Below are positions 1 through 11,114 of a stretch of DNA of 64,000 nt, piece after piece (the first letter of the stretch is position 1; each line of letters opens with the position of its first letter). Origin of the DNA: Dasypus novemcinctus (Eukaryota; Chordata; Mammalia; Cingulata; Dasypodidae). The position numbers and the translations under genes were made by a program. Location of the stretch: the NCBI RefSeq assembly GCF_030445035.2, contig NC_080680.1, forward strand, positions 46,327,212 to 46,391,211, in the 5' to 3' direction. The notes under the pieces were generated by a model. That model ran no database searches and was not told the origin of the DNA. It saw only the letters and a program-made list of their open reading frames with translations.

Positions 1-17
1 GTCTGTCTTTTCATACC

Positions 18-1073
18 TGTAGCAGTTTGATATTCTTTATGAATTCCAAACATAGATATTGGATTATGTTTGTAAACTGATTTGTTCCCCTGGGCATATT
101 AGATTGTATTAGATTCAGAGGTTTCACTTTTTTTTTAAATTAAATAATGATTAAGGCTTTGATTGGGCAACATAGTAGGACATTATGTCCCAAGGGGACG
201 GAGACTCACAGAGAAAGCAACACAGCAGAGGAGTTAGCTGGAGTGTTTTGGATGCTGGAACCCTGGGAAGTAAACACACAAGAGAACACAGAGGAATAGA
301 GACGGCTCCATAGACACTGCAGAAGTCCTAGGAAGAGAGAGAGCTTGAGAGTCTACAACTGACCTTGTGGAGAGACCAAAGCAGCTGAGTCCAGAGAGGA
401 ACAAGCCCCAGGAGAGAGATGAGATATCCCAGCCTACAGCTTATATTGGAAGAAGCTGGGACCACAGAGCCTCAAGAGGAAGAGGGAGGCTGAACTCTTG
501 CAGATGTCACAGCCATCTTGGTCCAACACCTGGCAACAGACTTTGGCAAGGGAAGTAACTTACACTTCATGGCCTGGTAACTGTAAGCTTCCTTTTTTTT
601 TCCTCTCCCCTTCCTTGCCACCTGCCCCACCCCCCCAAGTTGTCTGCTCTCTGTGTCCGTTTGCTGCATGTTCTTCTGTGTCCACCTGTATTCTTATCAG
701 CAGCACCCAGAATTTGTGTCTCTTTTTGTTGCGTCATCTTGCTGCATGAGCTCTCCACGTGTGTGGCACCATTCCTGGGCAGGCTGCACTTTTTTCACAC
801 TGGGCAGCTCTCCTTTGAGGGCGCACTCCTTGAGCGGGGGACACTCCCGCGTGGCACGGCACTCCTTGCCCACATCAGCACTGCACATGGGCCTGCTCAT
901 CACACGGGTCAGGATGCCCTGGGTTTGAACCTTGGACCTCCCATGTGGTAGGTGGACACCCTATCTGTTGGGCCCAGTCTGCTTCCCTGTAAGCTTCTAC
1001 CTCAAAATACCCTTTATAAAAGCCAACAGATTTCTGGTATTTTGCATCAGCACTCCTTTGGCTGACTAATACA
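18..1073 (+). mobile_element. Solo LTR, TGTAGCAG family (xenarthran, MaLR/ERVL-like)
   Basis: It begins TGTAGCAGTTTGATAT and ends GCTGACTAATACA, the ends shared by several copies in this window. An AATAAA-like tail followed by 'ccctttataaaagcc' lies near the 3' end. A SINE (591-986) splits it. The immediate flanks (atacc/atatg) are only a partial 5-bp match, so this copy alone does not prove a target duplication. The family name is not assigned from memory. Confidence 0.75.
591..986 (-). mobile_element. DAS-III-type SINE
   Basis: Full-length tRNA-derived SINE in antisense. The poly-T/pyrimidine end is on the left and the tRNA-like head, with reversed B box and 'ctgcttccc', on the right. It is flanked by an exact duplication ctgtaagcttc (581-591 and 987-997), a clean L1-type target-site duplication inside the surrounding LTR. 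Confidence 0.9.
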
Positions 1074-2438
1074 ATATGTTTTGATCTTTGTATCCTATAC
1101 ATATATTATAATATCTATTCTTAAAATTTTCTTATAATAAGCAATACTTTTGAGCTGAATAAATATTTTAAAAACAAAATAAAATCATATTCCTTCTATA
1201 AGGGATTAATAGCTATGGAAATTTCCCTCTTGGTATAAACAACTAGAAAACCAAGAAAATAATGAAACAATTCTTTTCAGACATTGGACAATGGGTAGTG
1301 CAGGAATGTGACCCTGGGAGAAGAAAAGTTCTAGAATTTCCCAGCTTTCTGCCTGGAGGTATTTTCCAGGCCACAGTACAGAGGGAGGTAATCTAAACAG
1401 AGTCCTGCAGTCCCATTGGGTTGAGGAGATGAAAACTGTACTCCCTAAAGGCAGCTAGGACTTGTGGGACAGAATACAGAGATGTGGGAGCTGCCATAGA
1501 GAAGCAACTCTAGAGATCTGCAGGGGGCTGGGTAGAACCTTTGGCTGAGTACCACTCTGAGATGAAACTCCTTGAGTCCAAAGAAAGAACCATTGGAAAG
1601 TAGTAGACAACAATTTACAGAGCTACCACAGGAAAGGAAACAGTATATTTTCCAATCTGTCAGAGTGGAGAGACCTTTTAACACATGAAATGTTAGGTTA
1701 GAATATTTAGGAATCTTACCTTAGGGATGGAGCTAAATTAGCCCTACAATAAAAACTTCTTTGGAAATGCCCTGACAAAGCTTAAAACTTAGATTAATAC
1801 TGATCCACATGTCATTTAACTGAGAGCCAAAACAAATCCCAACATTCTTAAGGAATATAACAAAAATCCAGCATGCAACCATGGAAAATATGCAATGTCT
1901 GGCTTCCAATAAAAAATGACTGTGCATGCAAAAAAGAGGAAGTAAGACCCAAAGCCAGGAGAAAAATCAGTCAATATAAACAGGTCCAAAAATAATAAAG
2001 ATGATGGAATTATCAGGCAAAGACTTTAAAGCTATTATAAATCTGTTCAAGGATGAAGGGAAAATATGAGCACAATGAGGAAAGAAATGGAAGATACATT
2101 GCTGTGATTAACAGAATGGTAAATGTTGCAGAAGGAAAGAACAGTCAACATGAAAACATGATAATAGAAATGGTCCAAAAATTAAGCAAAGAGAGAAAAA
2201 ATACTGAAAAAAAAAAAAAAGGAACAGACCTTTGAAATGTGGGACAATATCAGGAAGTCTAAAATACATATGATTGGAGAGGCAGCAATCAGTTCTCTTC
2301 CAGAAAAAAATAACTAGAAGGCAGGTGGAAACTATCTAGAGGTCTTCTCTGTGACTCAAGATATGAGGGGATGGTGAGACACCACCGAGAAGAGAGAGAG
2401 GCAAAGTAAAGGAGTCTCAACTGGCTGGAAAAGTCCTG
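1074..2438 (+). mobile_element. Decayed L1 5' region (likely) and unassigned sequence
   Basis: The right half, roughly 1800-2438, resembles the 5' untranslated/pre-ORF1 region of old mammalian L1 elements: 'ggaattatcaggcaaagac' followed by A-rich, coiled-coil-like coding debris. The left half (1074-1800) contains nothing I can name. No intact gene is present. Confidence 0.45.
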
Positions 2439-3102
2439 TGTATTAGTCTGCCAAATGGGTGCCAATGCAAAGTACCAGAAATCTATTGGCTTTTATACAG
2501 GTTATTTATTTGGGGTAAAAATCTAGAGTTAAAAGACCCTAAAGAGCTCAACCCAAGGTTGCTTTCTCACCAAAGTCAGTTGCCATATGTTGAAGCAAGA
2601 CAGTCATTGATCTCTGCCTGGTCTCTGTTTCCTGGGCCTCTTCTTCCTCTTAAGGCTCCAGAGGTCAAGCTTCTCCCGAATCTCAGCTGTAGGCTGGAAT
2701 AGGGCTTGTCTCTCAGAACTTTCGATATCAGTCTCTACTCTCTTCCCAAAGTCAGTTGTAAGCCGTCAGGCAAATGGTCCATCTCTCCCCAGACTTTTAG
2801 CTGTTTGAGACTTCTCCTTTCTGTCACATGGCAGAGCAAAATGACAAAGTTCTGTGTGTCTTGTTGAATGAGTTTCCATTTGTATCACTCCACCAAAGGG
2901 TTGGGGACTCAACCTACATTATGCCTTACTGATGTAGCCCAAACAGAAGGCCTAAATTTATTTTATCAGTGAGAGCCCCTCATTGAATTTAATACAATCA
3001 AAGGGTATCACACCCAGAAGAATAGATCACCTTACAAACATAATCTTCCTCTAATTGGGATTCACAAAAAAAAAATCACAAGAATAATCTCAAACTGTCA
3101 CA
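2439..3102 (-). mobile_element. LTR related to the TGTAGCAG family
   Basis: Antisense copy bounded by TGTATTAGTCTG and CAAACTGTCACA. It shares the outline of the other LTRs (terminal TG/CA, 'gtaccagaaat', 'gattatgtttgtaa' on the reverse strand) but differs in the body, so it is a related subfamily. The flanking 5-mers (tcctg/tctat) do not match convincingly. Confidence 0.65.
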
Positions 3103-3494
3103 TCTATGCAGCAGCAGAGAAATGGCAGCTGCACCCATCCCCCTACTCTCAAAGCAAAAGCAGTCCATGGAATAGCAGCTAAGGACTGCAGTGGTTGTGG
3201 ACTGAGGGTGTTGCAGGGGTCCTCTCCCCCAATAACAGAGAATGGAAGAGACACAGTCTACTGCAAATTCAGATTTTGGTTGGCAAACTTGGTCTGCTGC
3301 ATTGAAGGTGTTTCACACTGCCAGGTCAGTTGGGACCACAATACTGTTTGCACTGAGAGCAGGCAAGGTAGCTAAAGATAATTTTCCTTTTCAAACATCC
3401 TCCCTAGCACCCCAGGTTGGTTGCTGAGGAGGCAGAGGAAAGGAAGGTGTGGCCAGTCAAGGAAGAAGAACAAATTCCAAAAAAGTTTGTGAGG
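3103..3494. other. Unassigned sequence
   Basis: About 390 bp with short open frames but no recognisable protein, RNA or repeat signature. It lies between two LTR elements. Confidence 0.4.
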
Positions 3495-4049
3495 TGTAGC
3501 AGTTTGATATAATTATGAATTCCAAAAATAGATATTAGATTATGTTTGTAATCTAGTCTGTACCTGGGTGTGATTAAGTTTTGATTAGGGCTTTGATTGG
3601 GCCACGTCATTAAGGTGTTGTGTCCCCAACCCTTGGTGGGTGGGGACTCACAGATAAAAGGCATGGCAAAGGACAGAGTTGAGGGTTTTTCATGCTGGAG
3701 TTTGATGCTGAAGCCTTAAGCTGGAGCCCCGGGAAGTTAGCTCAGAGGAAAGAGAAGTCAGCCCAAGGAAGAGAGGAACCCTGAAGCCAGGAAGAAGCAA
3801 GCCCTGAGAAGAAAGGAACCCTGAACCCAGAGAGAAGCAAGACCCTGGAAAGGAGGATCCCAGGAAGCCTGAACCCTCATAGCCGTTGGTAGCCATCTTG
3901 CTCCAACACATGAAAATAGATTTTGATGAGAGAAGTAACTTATGCTTTATGGCTTGTTATCTGCAAGCTCCTACCCCAAATAAATGTCCTTTATAAAAAG
4001 CAACCAGTTTCTGGTATTTTGCATCAGCACTCTTTGGCTGACTAATACA
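3495..4049 (+). mobile_element. 5' LTR of the MaLR-like provirus
   Basis: Starts TGTAGCAG and ends CTAATACA, 555 bp. It contains repeated 'ggaaccctgaac'/'agaagcaag' motifs and an AATAAA at 'ccaaataaatgtcc'. It matches the 3' LTR through most of its length, but that LTR lacks roughly 60 bp around 'ggtgttgtgtccccaaccc'. Confidence 0.8.
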
Positions 4050-4749
4050 GAAATGCCTGATGGAAAAGGCACTTTGAAGAGACTGTAAATAGCAATATGG
4101 ATGCTAAAGAGACTTTTTATGATGCCTTAGGCATAAATGATGAAACTATTATTGGAAACTGGAGGAAAGGCAATCCATGTTATAAAGTGGCAGAGAACTT
4201 AGAAAGATTAACTCCTGGTGTTTCATAGAGGGGAGAATTTGAAAATGGTGAACCTGGGCATTTAGCTGAAGAAATTTCCAGAGTCAACCTGGAGAATGCA
4301 GCTTGGCTTCTGCTTGCAGCTTATAGCAAAGTGCTAGACAAGAGAAATATACTGAGAACTGACCAGTCAGGCACAAAGAAAACAGAAACTAATTCTGGAA
4401 ATTCCAAGCCTCTGGAAATCAAACTCCCAGATGAAAGTGCTCCATTGGTGGACTTAACTAAACTTGAAATTTGTCAATCAGGATTGAAGGTGCAGTTATC
4501 TCACAAAGACTGCTGGCAAGTCTTATTGTCTAATGGCTTTGACCCCTGCTTCTTGCATGCTAAGCCAACAAGGTTTCTGAGAGAGCTGTATGAACAATAG
4601 CACTTTCAGCTTGGGCTAAAAGGTAAATGAAAAGGAAATATTGAAGGAGAAACAGCTTTAAGAGGGAAACCATGGAAACTGAGATCTGGAATTCAGACAT
4701 CACCTTGGGCCAAAAGAGGAACCCCACCCATGTGTACAGAGAGTGAGTT

Positions 4750-5040
4750 TGCCTCAGTGGTTGAAGAGGGTGGATGTTCCTGTCAGATGTTCTGGGAGAG
4801 TTTTGCTGCCCCAGGGTACAGAGAGGGTGGAGCACATTCCCCAAGGATTAGGGTCGTTAAGATCAGCACCCCACAGGTCTGAGAGGGGTGGACCTGTCCC
4901 CCAAAGGTTAGGGAAGACCGGGTGGTCAACTGGCTCTGACAGGGTTGAGCCTGTATGCCAAAGGTTTGGGAAGGCCAGGTGGTAACTCATTGCTCTGAGT
5001 GGGTTGAGCCTGTTTGCCAAAGGTTACAGGGAATGTTGTC
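4750..5040 (+). repeat. Degenerate ~75-bp tandem repeats
   Basis: The phrase 'gggttgagcctgt.tgccaaaggttt.gggaaggccaggtggt' recurs about four times with drift, for example near 4810, 4870, 4940 and 5000, each with a 'ctctgag.gggt' opening. The tract lies inside the LTR-retrotransposon internal region. Confidence 0.6.
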
Positions 5041-5550
5041 TTCACATCACTATACTGGGGGAGTAAGACTCTAACCCAAAGATTGGGTAAGATATGGCAA
5101 TCACCCCAACACTCTTGGAGGGAGAGGTCTGGAGCTTGGTTGACATCCAGATGCTTCATGAGGGTAGAACCAAGAAAATGGCCTTTGGGAAAGCATGTTG
5201 AAAGGGTGGGTTCCCATAAGGCCCCAAGGAGAAGAAACCATTATATTAAGAATGACTCTTAGACTGAAATCAAATGGAGGATACCCTGCAGATTTACTGA
5301 AATGTAGAGTACCCATGACTCATGTTTCCCTCCCAGTTTCTCCTTATTGCAATGAAAATGTTTATCCTTTGCCTGTCCATTTGTGTATTGGAAACAGAGA
5401 AATTGTTTTGTAAGTTTCAGAGGTCTATAGCAGACAGGACTTTGCCCCAAGACAAACTGTACTTCTTTAAATTAATTGTGATATGATTTAGTACTTGCAT
5501 TGTTACTGATTTAAGGTTTTTTATATATTTACATACTGTAATGTCTTTTT

Positions 5551-5918
5551 TTTTTTTAAGATTTATTTATTTTTTAATTCCCCCCCCCCTTCCCCTGGTT
5601 GTCTGTTCTCTGTGTCTGTTTGTTGCGTCTTGTTTCTTTGTCCGCTTCTGCTGTCGTCAGTGGCATGGGAAGTGTGGGCGGTGCCATTCCTGGGCAGGCT
5701 GCACTTTTCTTTCGTGTTGGGCAGCTCTCCTTATGGGTGCACTCCTTGCGCGTGTGGCTCACCTACGCGGGGGACACCCCTGCGTGGCGCGGCACTCCCT
5801 GCGCGCATCAGCGCTGCACATGGGCCAGCTCCACATGGGTCAAGAAGGCCCGGGGTTTGAACCATGGACCTCCCATGTGGTAGACGGACGCCCTGACCAC
5901 TGGGCCAAGTCCGTTTCC
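5551..5918 (-). mobile_element. DAS-III-type SINE
   Basis: Antisense full-length copy with T-rich tail on the left and tRNA-like head 'ctgggccaagtccgtttcc' on the right. The exact 15-bp target duplication ctgtaatgtcttttt is at 5536-5550 and 5919-5933. Confidence 0.92.
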
Positions 5919-5951
5919 CTGTAATGTCTTTTTAGAATTCAGAGGATGAAG

Positions 5952-6476
5952 TATAGCAGTTTGATATTATTATGAATTCAAAAAATAGATATTGGATTAT
6001 GTTTGTAATCTAGTCTGTACCTGGGTGCAATTAAGTTATGATTAGGGCCGTGATTGGGCCGTGTCATTAGATAAAAGGCATGGCAAAGGACAGAGTTGAG
6101 GGTTTTTGAGGTTGGAGTTTTGACATTGGAGTTCGATGCTGAAGCTTTAAGCTGGAACCCCAGGAAGTAAGCTCACAGAGGAAAGAGAAATAAGCCCAAG
6201 GAAGAGAGGAACCCTGAGCCCAGGAAGAAGCAAGCTCTGGGAAGAAAGGAAACTTGAAACCAGACAGAAGCAAGACCCTGGAGAGGAGGATCCCAGGAAG
6301 CCTGAACCCTTGCAGACATTGGCAGCCATCTTGCTCCAACATGTGAAGATAGACTTTGGTGAGGGAAGTAACTTATGCTTTATGGCCTGGTATCTGCAAG
6401 CTCCTACCCTGAATAAAAACCCTTTATAAAAACCTGGTATTTATTTGCATAAGCACCCCTTTGGCTGACTAATACA
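5952..6476 (+). mobile_element. 3' LTR of the MaLR-like provirus
   Basis: Starts TATAGCAG (the terminal TG has decayed) and ends TTGGCTGACTAATACA. Polyadenylation-type 'gaataaaaacc' precedes the end. It is closely similar to the LTR at 3495-4049, with an internal deletion near 6066. Confidence 0.8.
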
Positions 6477-6879
6477 TGTGGCTTGGCTAGTCCTGAGGAC
6501 ATAGCTTCTGCACCACCTACCATGGACTTACACTGAATGCATTCTTCCCTAGCACTTGGCATCTAAGCTGAGAGGTCTGCCAAAGACCGCCATCTGCTGG
6601 CAGACCAGAAGAGTGCACAAAAAGAAAAAAATAAGTAAAAGAGGCAATCAGGTGCCATTACTGCGCTCCTTTCCAAGGTCTATGGGAACTTGCCTGCACC
6701 CCATTACTTGTCCTTAGCCCTGGTTTGAGCAGTGAAGCAGGGGCAATCCTAAATATATAGAACAAGGTGACTCAAAAGTCAAAGAAGAGTAGTAGCACAT
6801 AGCTAGTTAACAGTAATCCCTAGAAAAGAGAAACCGAACATCAGAGTAAATTCAGTGTCAAAATCAGATGCCTAGATAT

Positions 6880-7830
6880 CACCAAAAAATTGCAAACTAA
6901 GAAAAAGAAAAATGTGATGCAGGCAAAGGAACAAATCAAAGCTCTAGATGAGACAGAGGACTGGGAAAAACTACTCTATGAGGTTCATACAAATCGCCTG
7001 AATCAAATCATGGAGTTGATAGACAACATGGTTAAAGAAATGAAAGACAATAAGAAGATCCTGGGTGAGCACAAAGAAAAATTGAAACCTTGAATAGAAA
7101 AATAACGGAGCTTATTTTTGAAAGACACAATAAATGAGATTAAAAATACAATAGAGGCACACAAAAGCAGATTTGAAATCGTGGAAGAAAGAACCAGTGA
7201 CATAGAGGACAGAACAGTTAAAATTGAAAAGAGAGAGAAGACTGGAAAAAATTGAGCAGGGGCTCAGGAAGTTGAATGCTAGAATGAAGCATACCAACAT
7301 AAGTATTATGGGAGTTCCAGAGGGTGAAAAGAAGGGAAAAGGGACAGAAAGAGTGTTTGAAGAAATAATGGCTGAAAATTCCCCAACACTTATGAAAGAC
7401 ATAAATATATATGTCCAGGAAGCACAGTGTACACCAATTAGAATAAATCCAAATAGACCTACCCCAAGACATATATAATTCAGAATATCAAATGCCAAAG
7501 ATAAAGAGAAAATTCTGAAAGGAGTAAGGGACGAGTGAAACATCACATACAAGAGACATCCAATAAGACTTTGTGTGGATTTCTCTTCAGAAGGCATGGA
7601 GGCAAGCTGGCAGTGTTATGATATAATTAAGGTAGTGAAAGAGAAAAACTGCCATCCAAGTATTCTTTTTCCAGGAAACTGTCCTTCAAATATGATGGTG
7701 AGTTTAAAATATTCACACATACACAGAAACTAAGAGAGTTCATAAACAAGAATCCACCCCTGCAAGAAATACTAAAGGGAGAAAAGAAAAGAGTTAGAAG
7801 CTTGAAGGAGAGTATAGAAGTGAAAACTGT
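6880..7830 (+). pseudogene. L1 ORF1 remnant
   Basis: The frame at 7224-7478 encodes 'ISIMGVPEGE' and 'RINPNRPTPRHI', the conserved RRM/C-terminal signature of the L1 ORF1 RNA-binding chaperone. The preceding A-rich frame (6890-7093) fits its coiled coil. Stops and frameshifts break it into at least three pieces. After 7480 the text continues with the usual ORF1 C-terminal region ('aaaaactgccatccaag'). Confidence 0.75.
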
Positions 7831-7924
7831 CAGAAAGGGTAACCAAAAGGGTTAAAAGAGAGGCAAAAATAAGTTATGATATATGAAAGCCAAAGGATAA
7901 AACAGTTGAAGTTAGAAATGCCTT

Positions 7925-8975
7925 ATAGTAATAACATTGAATGTTAGTGGATTAAACTCCCCCATTAAAGTCATAAACTTGGGAAGCAGATGTGACTCAG
8001 TCCATTGGGCACTCACCTCTCATGAGGAAAGTCCCAGGTTCAGTTCCCAGTGACTCCTGGAGAAGGTGAGCAGACAGATGAATGAACCATCTGGGAGAAT
8101 AGGGGGATAAAAAAAGAAAAAAAATCTTTTAAGTCATAGACTGACCAAATAGATAAGAAAACATGAGCCATGCTATATGCAGGACACTCACCTTAGTCCC
8201 AAGGAGTCAAATAGACCGAAAGGTAAAGACCAGAAAAAGATATTTCACACAAATGGTAACCAAAAAAGAGCAGGAGTAGCTATACTGGTGTCAGACAAAA
8301 CAGACTTTAAATTCAAAAAAGGCATAAGAGATGCAAAATGTCATAATATATTAATAAAAGGGACAATTCATCAGGAAGGAGTACCAGTCATAAATATCAA
8401 TGCATCTAAACAGGATGCCCCAAAATACATGAGGCACACTCTGGCAAAACTGAAAGGAGAAATAGATGTCTCTACAATGATAGTTGGAGACTTCAACACT
8501 CACATCAATAAATATATGTGACAGACAATAGATCAAGGAAACAGAAAATTTGAACAATATGATAAACAAGCTGGACCTGATAGACATACAGAACACTGCA
8601 GCCCAAATCAGTAGATTATACATTCTTTGCAAGTGCTCATGGACCTTTCTTCAGGATAGAACACATGTTGGGCCACAACACAGCACTCAATAAATTTAAG
8701 AAGATTGAAATTAGGCAAAGCATTTTCTCTGACCATAATGGAATGAAACTGGAAATCAATAATAGTCAGGAAAGGGGAACATTTGCTAATATATGGAGTC
8801 TAAACAACATGCTGAAACAATCAGTCGGTCAAAGAAGAAACTGCAAAGATTTAGTAGATAATCTTGAGACAAATGAATATGAGAAGATAAGTTATCAAAA
8901 CCTATGGAATACAGTGAAAGCAGTGCTTAGAGGGAAATGTATAGTCCTAAATGCCTATATTAAAAAAGAAGAGAT
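7925..8975 (+). pseudogene. L1 ORF2 endonuclease-domain remnant
   Basis: It opens with the typical ORF2 start 'aatgttagtggattaaactc'. The frame at 8177-8521 carries QDTHLSP, 'KRAGVAILVSDKTDFK' and 'IVGDFNTHI', hallmarks of the apurinic/apyrimidinic-type L1 endonuclease. The frame from 8665 continues with 'IFSDHNGMKLEINN'. A SINE, stops and a frameshift interrupt the gene, and the reverse transcriptase is missing. Confidence 0.82.
7981..8130 (+). mobile_element. Short DAS-type SINE
   Basis: Starts 'gggaagcagatgtgactcag', carries B-box-like 'ggttcagttcc', and ends in an A-rich tail with 'aatctttt'. The near-perfect target duplication aagtcata(a/g)act is at 7969-7980 and 8131-8142 in the L1 ORF2 sequence. 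Confidence 0.85.
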
Positions 8976-10642
8976 TCCAGACTTGAGGTTGAGACAGGGG
9001 TCTCTGCAGCTCACACCTCAGCTTCGAGTGGGCCCTTTCCTCTCAGACAGTGTGAGGTTGGAAAGTGGTGCTGGGGATAGCTGGAAGCAGTCAGAAGGCA
9101 TTCTTTGGCCCAGGGCAGAGGAATAGGGCTTGGTTTAGCTGGTGGGGATTCTTTAGAAAGCAGCTTAAAGGATGGCCTCTTTAGATCTGGAAAAATTATG
9201 CTCTCACATTTAATGAAAAGAACAGCAATATTAGAGAAATTCTGTCATTAAGAAACTGTGGCCAAGAACTTACCTTGAAAACTACATTAAAATAGGAGAT
9301 GAAGTCATAGAGTAAATGAAATTCTAAATAAATTGGAATTGGAAATTCAGTACCAAGAACAAACCAATAATTCACTCAAGGAACTCTGTGAATCTCTATG
9401 ATGTGCAACATCTCAAAGGAAACATTCCTCTCCATTTCTCTCCAGTAACAGTAACCCAGGGCAATATTAAGAAATCAGATCTTAATCGTGAGGAACCAGT
9501 CAAAGTTGAGGAGACTGCAACCACAAAGAATTCTCCCAAAAGAACAAAGAAATATTAAAGAAATTCCATTTATAACTTCTGATGAGTTCAATGGTGCTCC
9601 TACATGCATGAAAACCCACTTAACCTATTGCCAAATTAATGATGTTATTAAAGAAATCAACAAGGCAATAATAAATAAATATAAACTCCTACATCAACCA
9701 AAAAAGTCTATGAGTTCTGTGGCCAGAAATCTCTTCCACAGATTTATTGATGAAGAAACAAAGAATACTAAAGGTCATTGTTTTATAGTGGAAGCTGCTG
9801 GCATAAAAGAGTTCTCAGCTTTGAAAGTTGAAAAGAAGTTTCACACGGAATGCTGAATATTTTATGGCACTGCCAGAGGCTATCAGAGATCCAAGGGCAG
9901 GGACTCATTCATTATGTTATAAACTGAAGCCATTGTGAGTCCTGCAACCAACCAACAGTATAGAAGCTACTCCTGTAGTTTTTTAATATATAATTTCTTT
10001 AGCTCTTTCATTTTCTTTTGTTTCTTATAAAAATGAAACTTTTTTGATGAAGTATATATATTTGAAAATTCACTTCCTTTCAGCAATTATTTAAGCACCT
10101 ACCTTATATGCTTCTGTGTTAGGCATATATTTGGAACTAAAAATGTTCCTGTCTAGTTTGTGTTTAATGGACAATGCTGCAGACCCTGATAAGATGGATA
10201 CAGATGTGATAAAGGAGCAAAAAGGTCAAGGATACCCAGACCCTTTAGAATGAAAGGTCTTTAATATCTAAATTGTCTAAATTCCATCAATGGCTTTTCA
10301 GTCTACTTACAAACTTCCTCCATCTTGGACTTGAAGGGAACTTACCCATTGATTATTCTGCCTTCCTAACATCATTAGGAAGCAGCTTACCTGAAAAGCA
10401 TTCTATTTAAATCAGACTGTAAACTTGTAATGGAATTGTCATGAAAGTATATTGAAATGAAAGAGATGGTAACATGTAATAAGCCTAATAGGGGTCATGG
10501 AAAATAGGCGGATGAACTGTAAGAACTTAGCTGTGCTTCTTTTCCACACCAGTGGGAGACTGCTCTGTCTTATGTCTGTGCCATCTACCTGGCACGCTCA
10601 TCTTGACAGCAGACAAAAAAGCATCTTCCCAGGAGGCACCAT
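8976..10642 (+). pseudogene. SKA1: SKA1 processed pseudogene
   Basis: Intronless, decayed copy of spindle and kinetochore-associated protein 1, a microtubule-binding subunit of the SKA complex that stabilises kinetochore attachments. The coding remnant starts at ATG 9172 (MASLDLEKLCSHI, then a stop) and runs to about 9927. The best-preserved part, 9488-9856, encodes the C-terminal microtubule-binding region: 'FITSDEFNGAP', 'QINDVIKEINKA', 'KYKLLHQPKKSM' and 'HRFIDEETKNTKG'. Several stops and at least one insertion-type frameshift near the end make it non-functional. About 195 bp of apparent 5'UTR precede the ATG, and AT-rich apparent 3'UTR runs to the retroviral LTR at 10643. No poly-A tail is visible, because the LTR insertion or later loss removed that edge. 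The parent gene, not this copy, would be the functional one. Confidence 0.85.
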
Positions 10643-11096
10643 TAATATGGCCTGTGCATGAATTAAAACTTATCTTATTCTATATCCAAGTATGCCTACT
10701 TCCCAGAAAGCCAATTAAGTGATATAGGCTCTATAGAGAGGATGCAGACTGAATGTGTATTTGAACTTACATCCAGATGGAATGCAGGGGATATGTTAAC
10801 TCAAGCTTACCTGGAATGTGGGGGATATGTTAATTTAAAACCTATCTGGTATTCAGACAAACACTTAAAACTCTAAGAAACTAACAAAGAAAGTCCTTTT
10901 GCATAAAAGCACCATTTGACTCCCCACTCCTACATCCTTTGTATAAAAGGGACCCAAAAATCCTATTCCAGGCTTGGTTTCTTTTGGACAGAAGTCCACT
11001 GAGCCTGGTTGGCTGTTAATAAATTTTCCTTCTCAGATTCTCATGCCCTGGCCTTCAATACTGCAATTACCAGATGTCTCTCTGCCACAGTATCTC
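10643..11096 (+). mobile_element. 5' LTR of the endogenous retrovirus
   Basis: The homology shared with the downstream LTR starts at 'taatatg'. It has a TATA box 'tataaaa' at 10942-10948 and AATAAA at 11028-11033, and ends just before the primer site. The exact end (11089-11096) is uncertain because the other LTR is truncated. Confidence 0.85.
10942..10948 (+). promoter_or_regulatory. LTR TATA box
   Basis: The sequence tataaaa lies about 80 bp upstream of AATAAA (11028-11033), as in a retroviral U3-R layout. The same box is present in the 3' LTR at 19568-19574. Confidence 0.7.
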
Positions 11097-11114
11097 TGGG
11101 GGCTCATCCAGGAT
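11097..11114 (+). other. Retroviral primer-binding site, tRNA-Pro type
   Basis: The sequence tgggggctcatccaggat differs at only two positions from the familiar proline-tRNA primer site of gammaretroviruses. It lies directly after the LTR. Confidence 0.8.

Larger units (their letters stand above)
4050..5951 (+). mobile_element. Internal region of the MaLR-like element
   Basis: About 1.5 kb after the SINE is removed. It contains an 89-codon open frame (4331-4600) that I do not recognise; it could be a gag remnant by position, but no motif proves this. A degenerate repeat tract (about 4750-5040) follows. No tRNA-complementary primer site is obvious right after the 5' LTR. Confidence 0.55.
3495..6476 (+). 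mobile_element. Complete MaLR-like LTR retrotransposon (provirus structure)
   Basis: Two LTRs of the same family (3495-4049 and 5952-6476) enclose about 1.9 kb of internal sequence. The outer flanks TGAGG (3490-3494) and TGTGG (6477-6481) match 4 of 5, as expected for an aged 5-bp target duplication, whereas the inner flanks do not match. A purine run 'agaggatgaag' sits directly before the 3' LTR, in the polypurine-tract position. No protease, RT or integrase is visible, so the element looks non-autonomous. A SINE (5551-5918) inserted later near the 3' end. Confidence 0.75.
6477..8975 (+). mobile_element. LINE-1, 5' part (5'UTR, ORF1, start of ORF2), broken
   Basis: Sense-strand L1. It has a probable 5'UTR (6477-6850), an ORF1 remnant, then ORF2 endonuclease sequence. 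A SINE (7981-8130) is nested in ORF2, and the element is cut at about 8975 by the SKA1 retropseudogene. The L1 reverse transcriptase part is not seen immediately beyond. Confidence 0.8.

Noticed and set aside
3495-4049. Reading the LTR at 3495 as a solo LTR
   Set aside because: Its own flanks do not match, while the outer flanks of the pair 3495/5952 do, so a provirus explains the data better.
4331-4600. 89-codon open frame as a gene
   Set aside because: It lies in the LTR-retrotransposon interior with no recognisable motif. Noted as a possible gag remnant only.
7218-7597. Minus-strand open frames of 84-161 codons
   Set aside because: They are the antisense of L1 ORF1, with hydrophobic Phe/Ser-rich translations typical of the complement of A-rich coding DNA.
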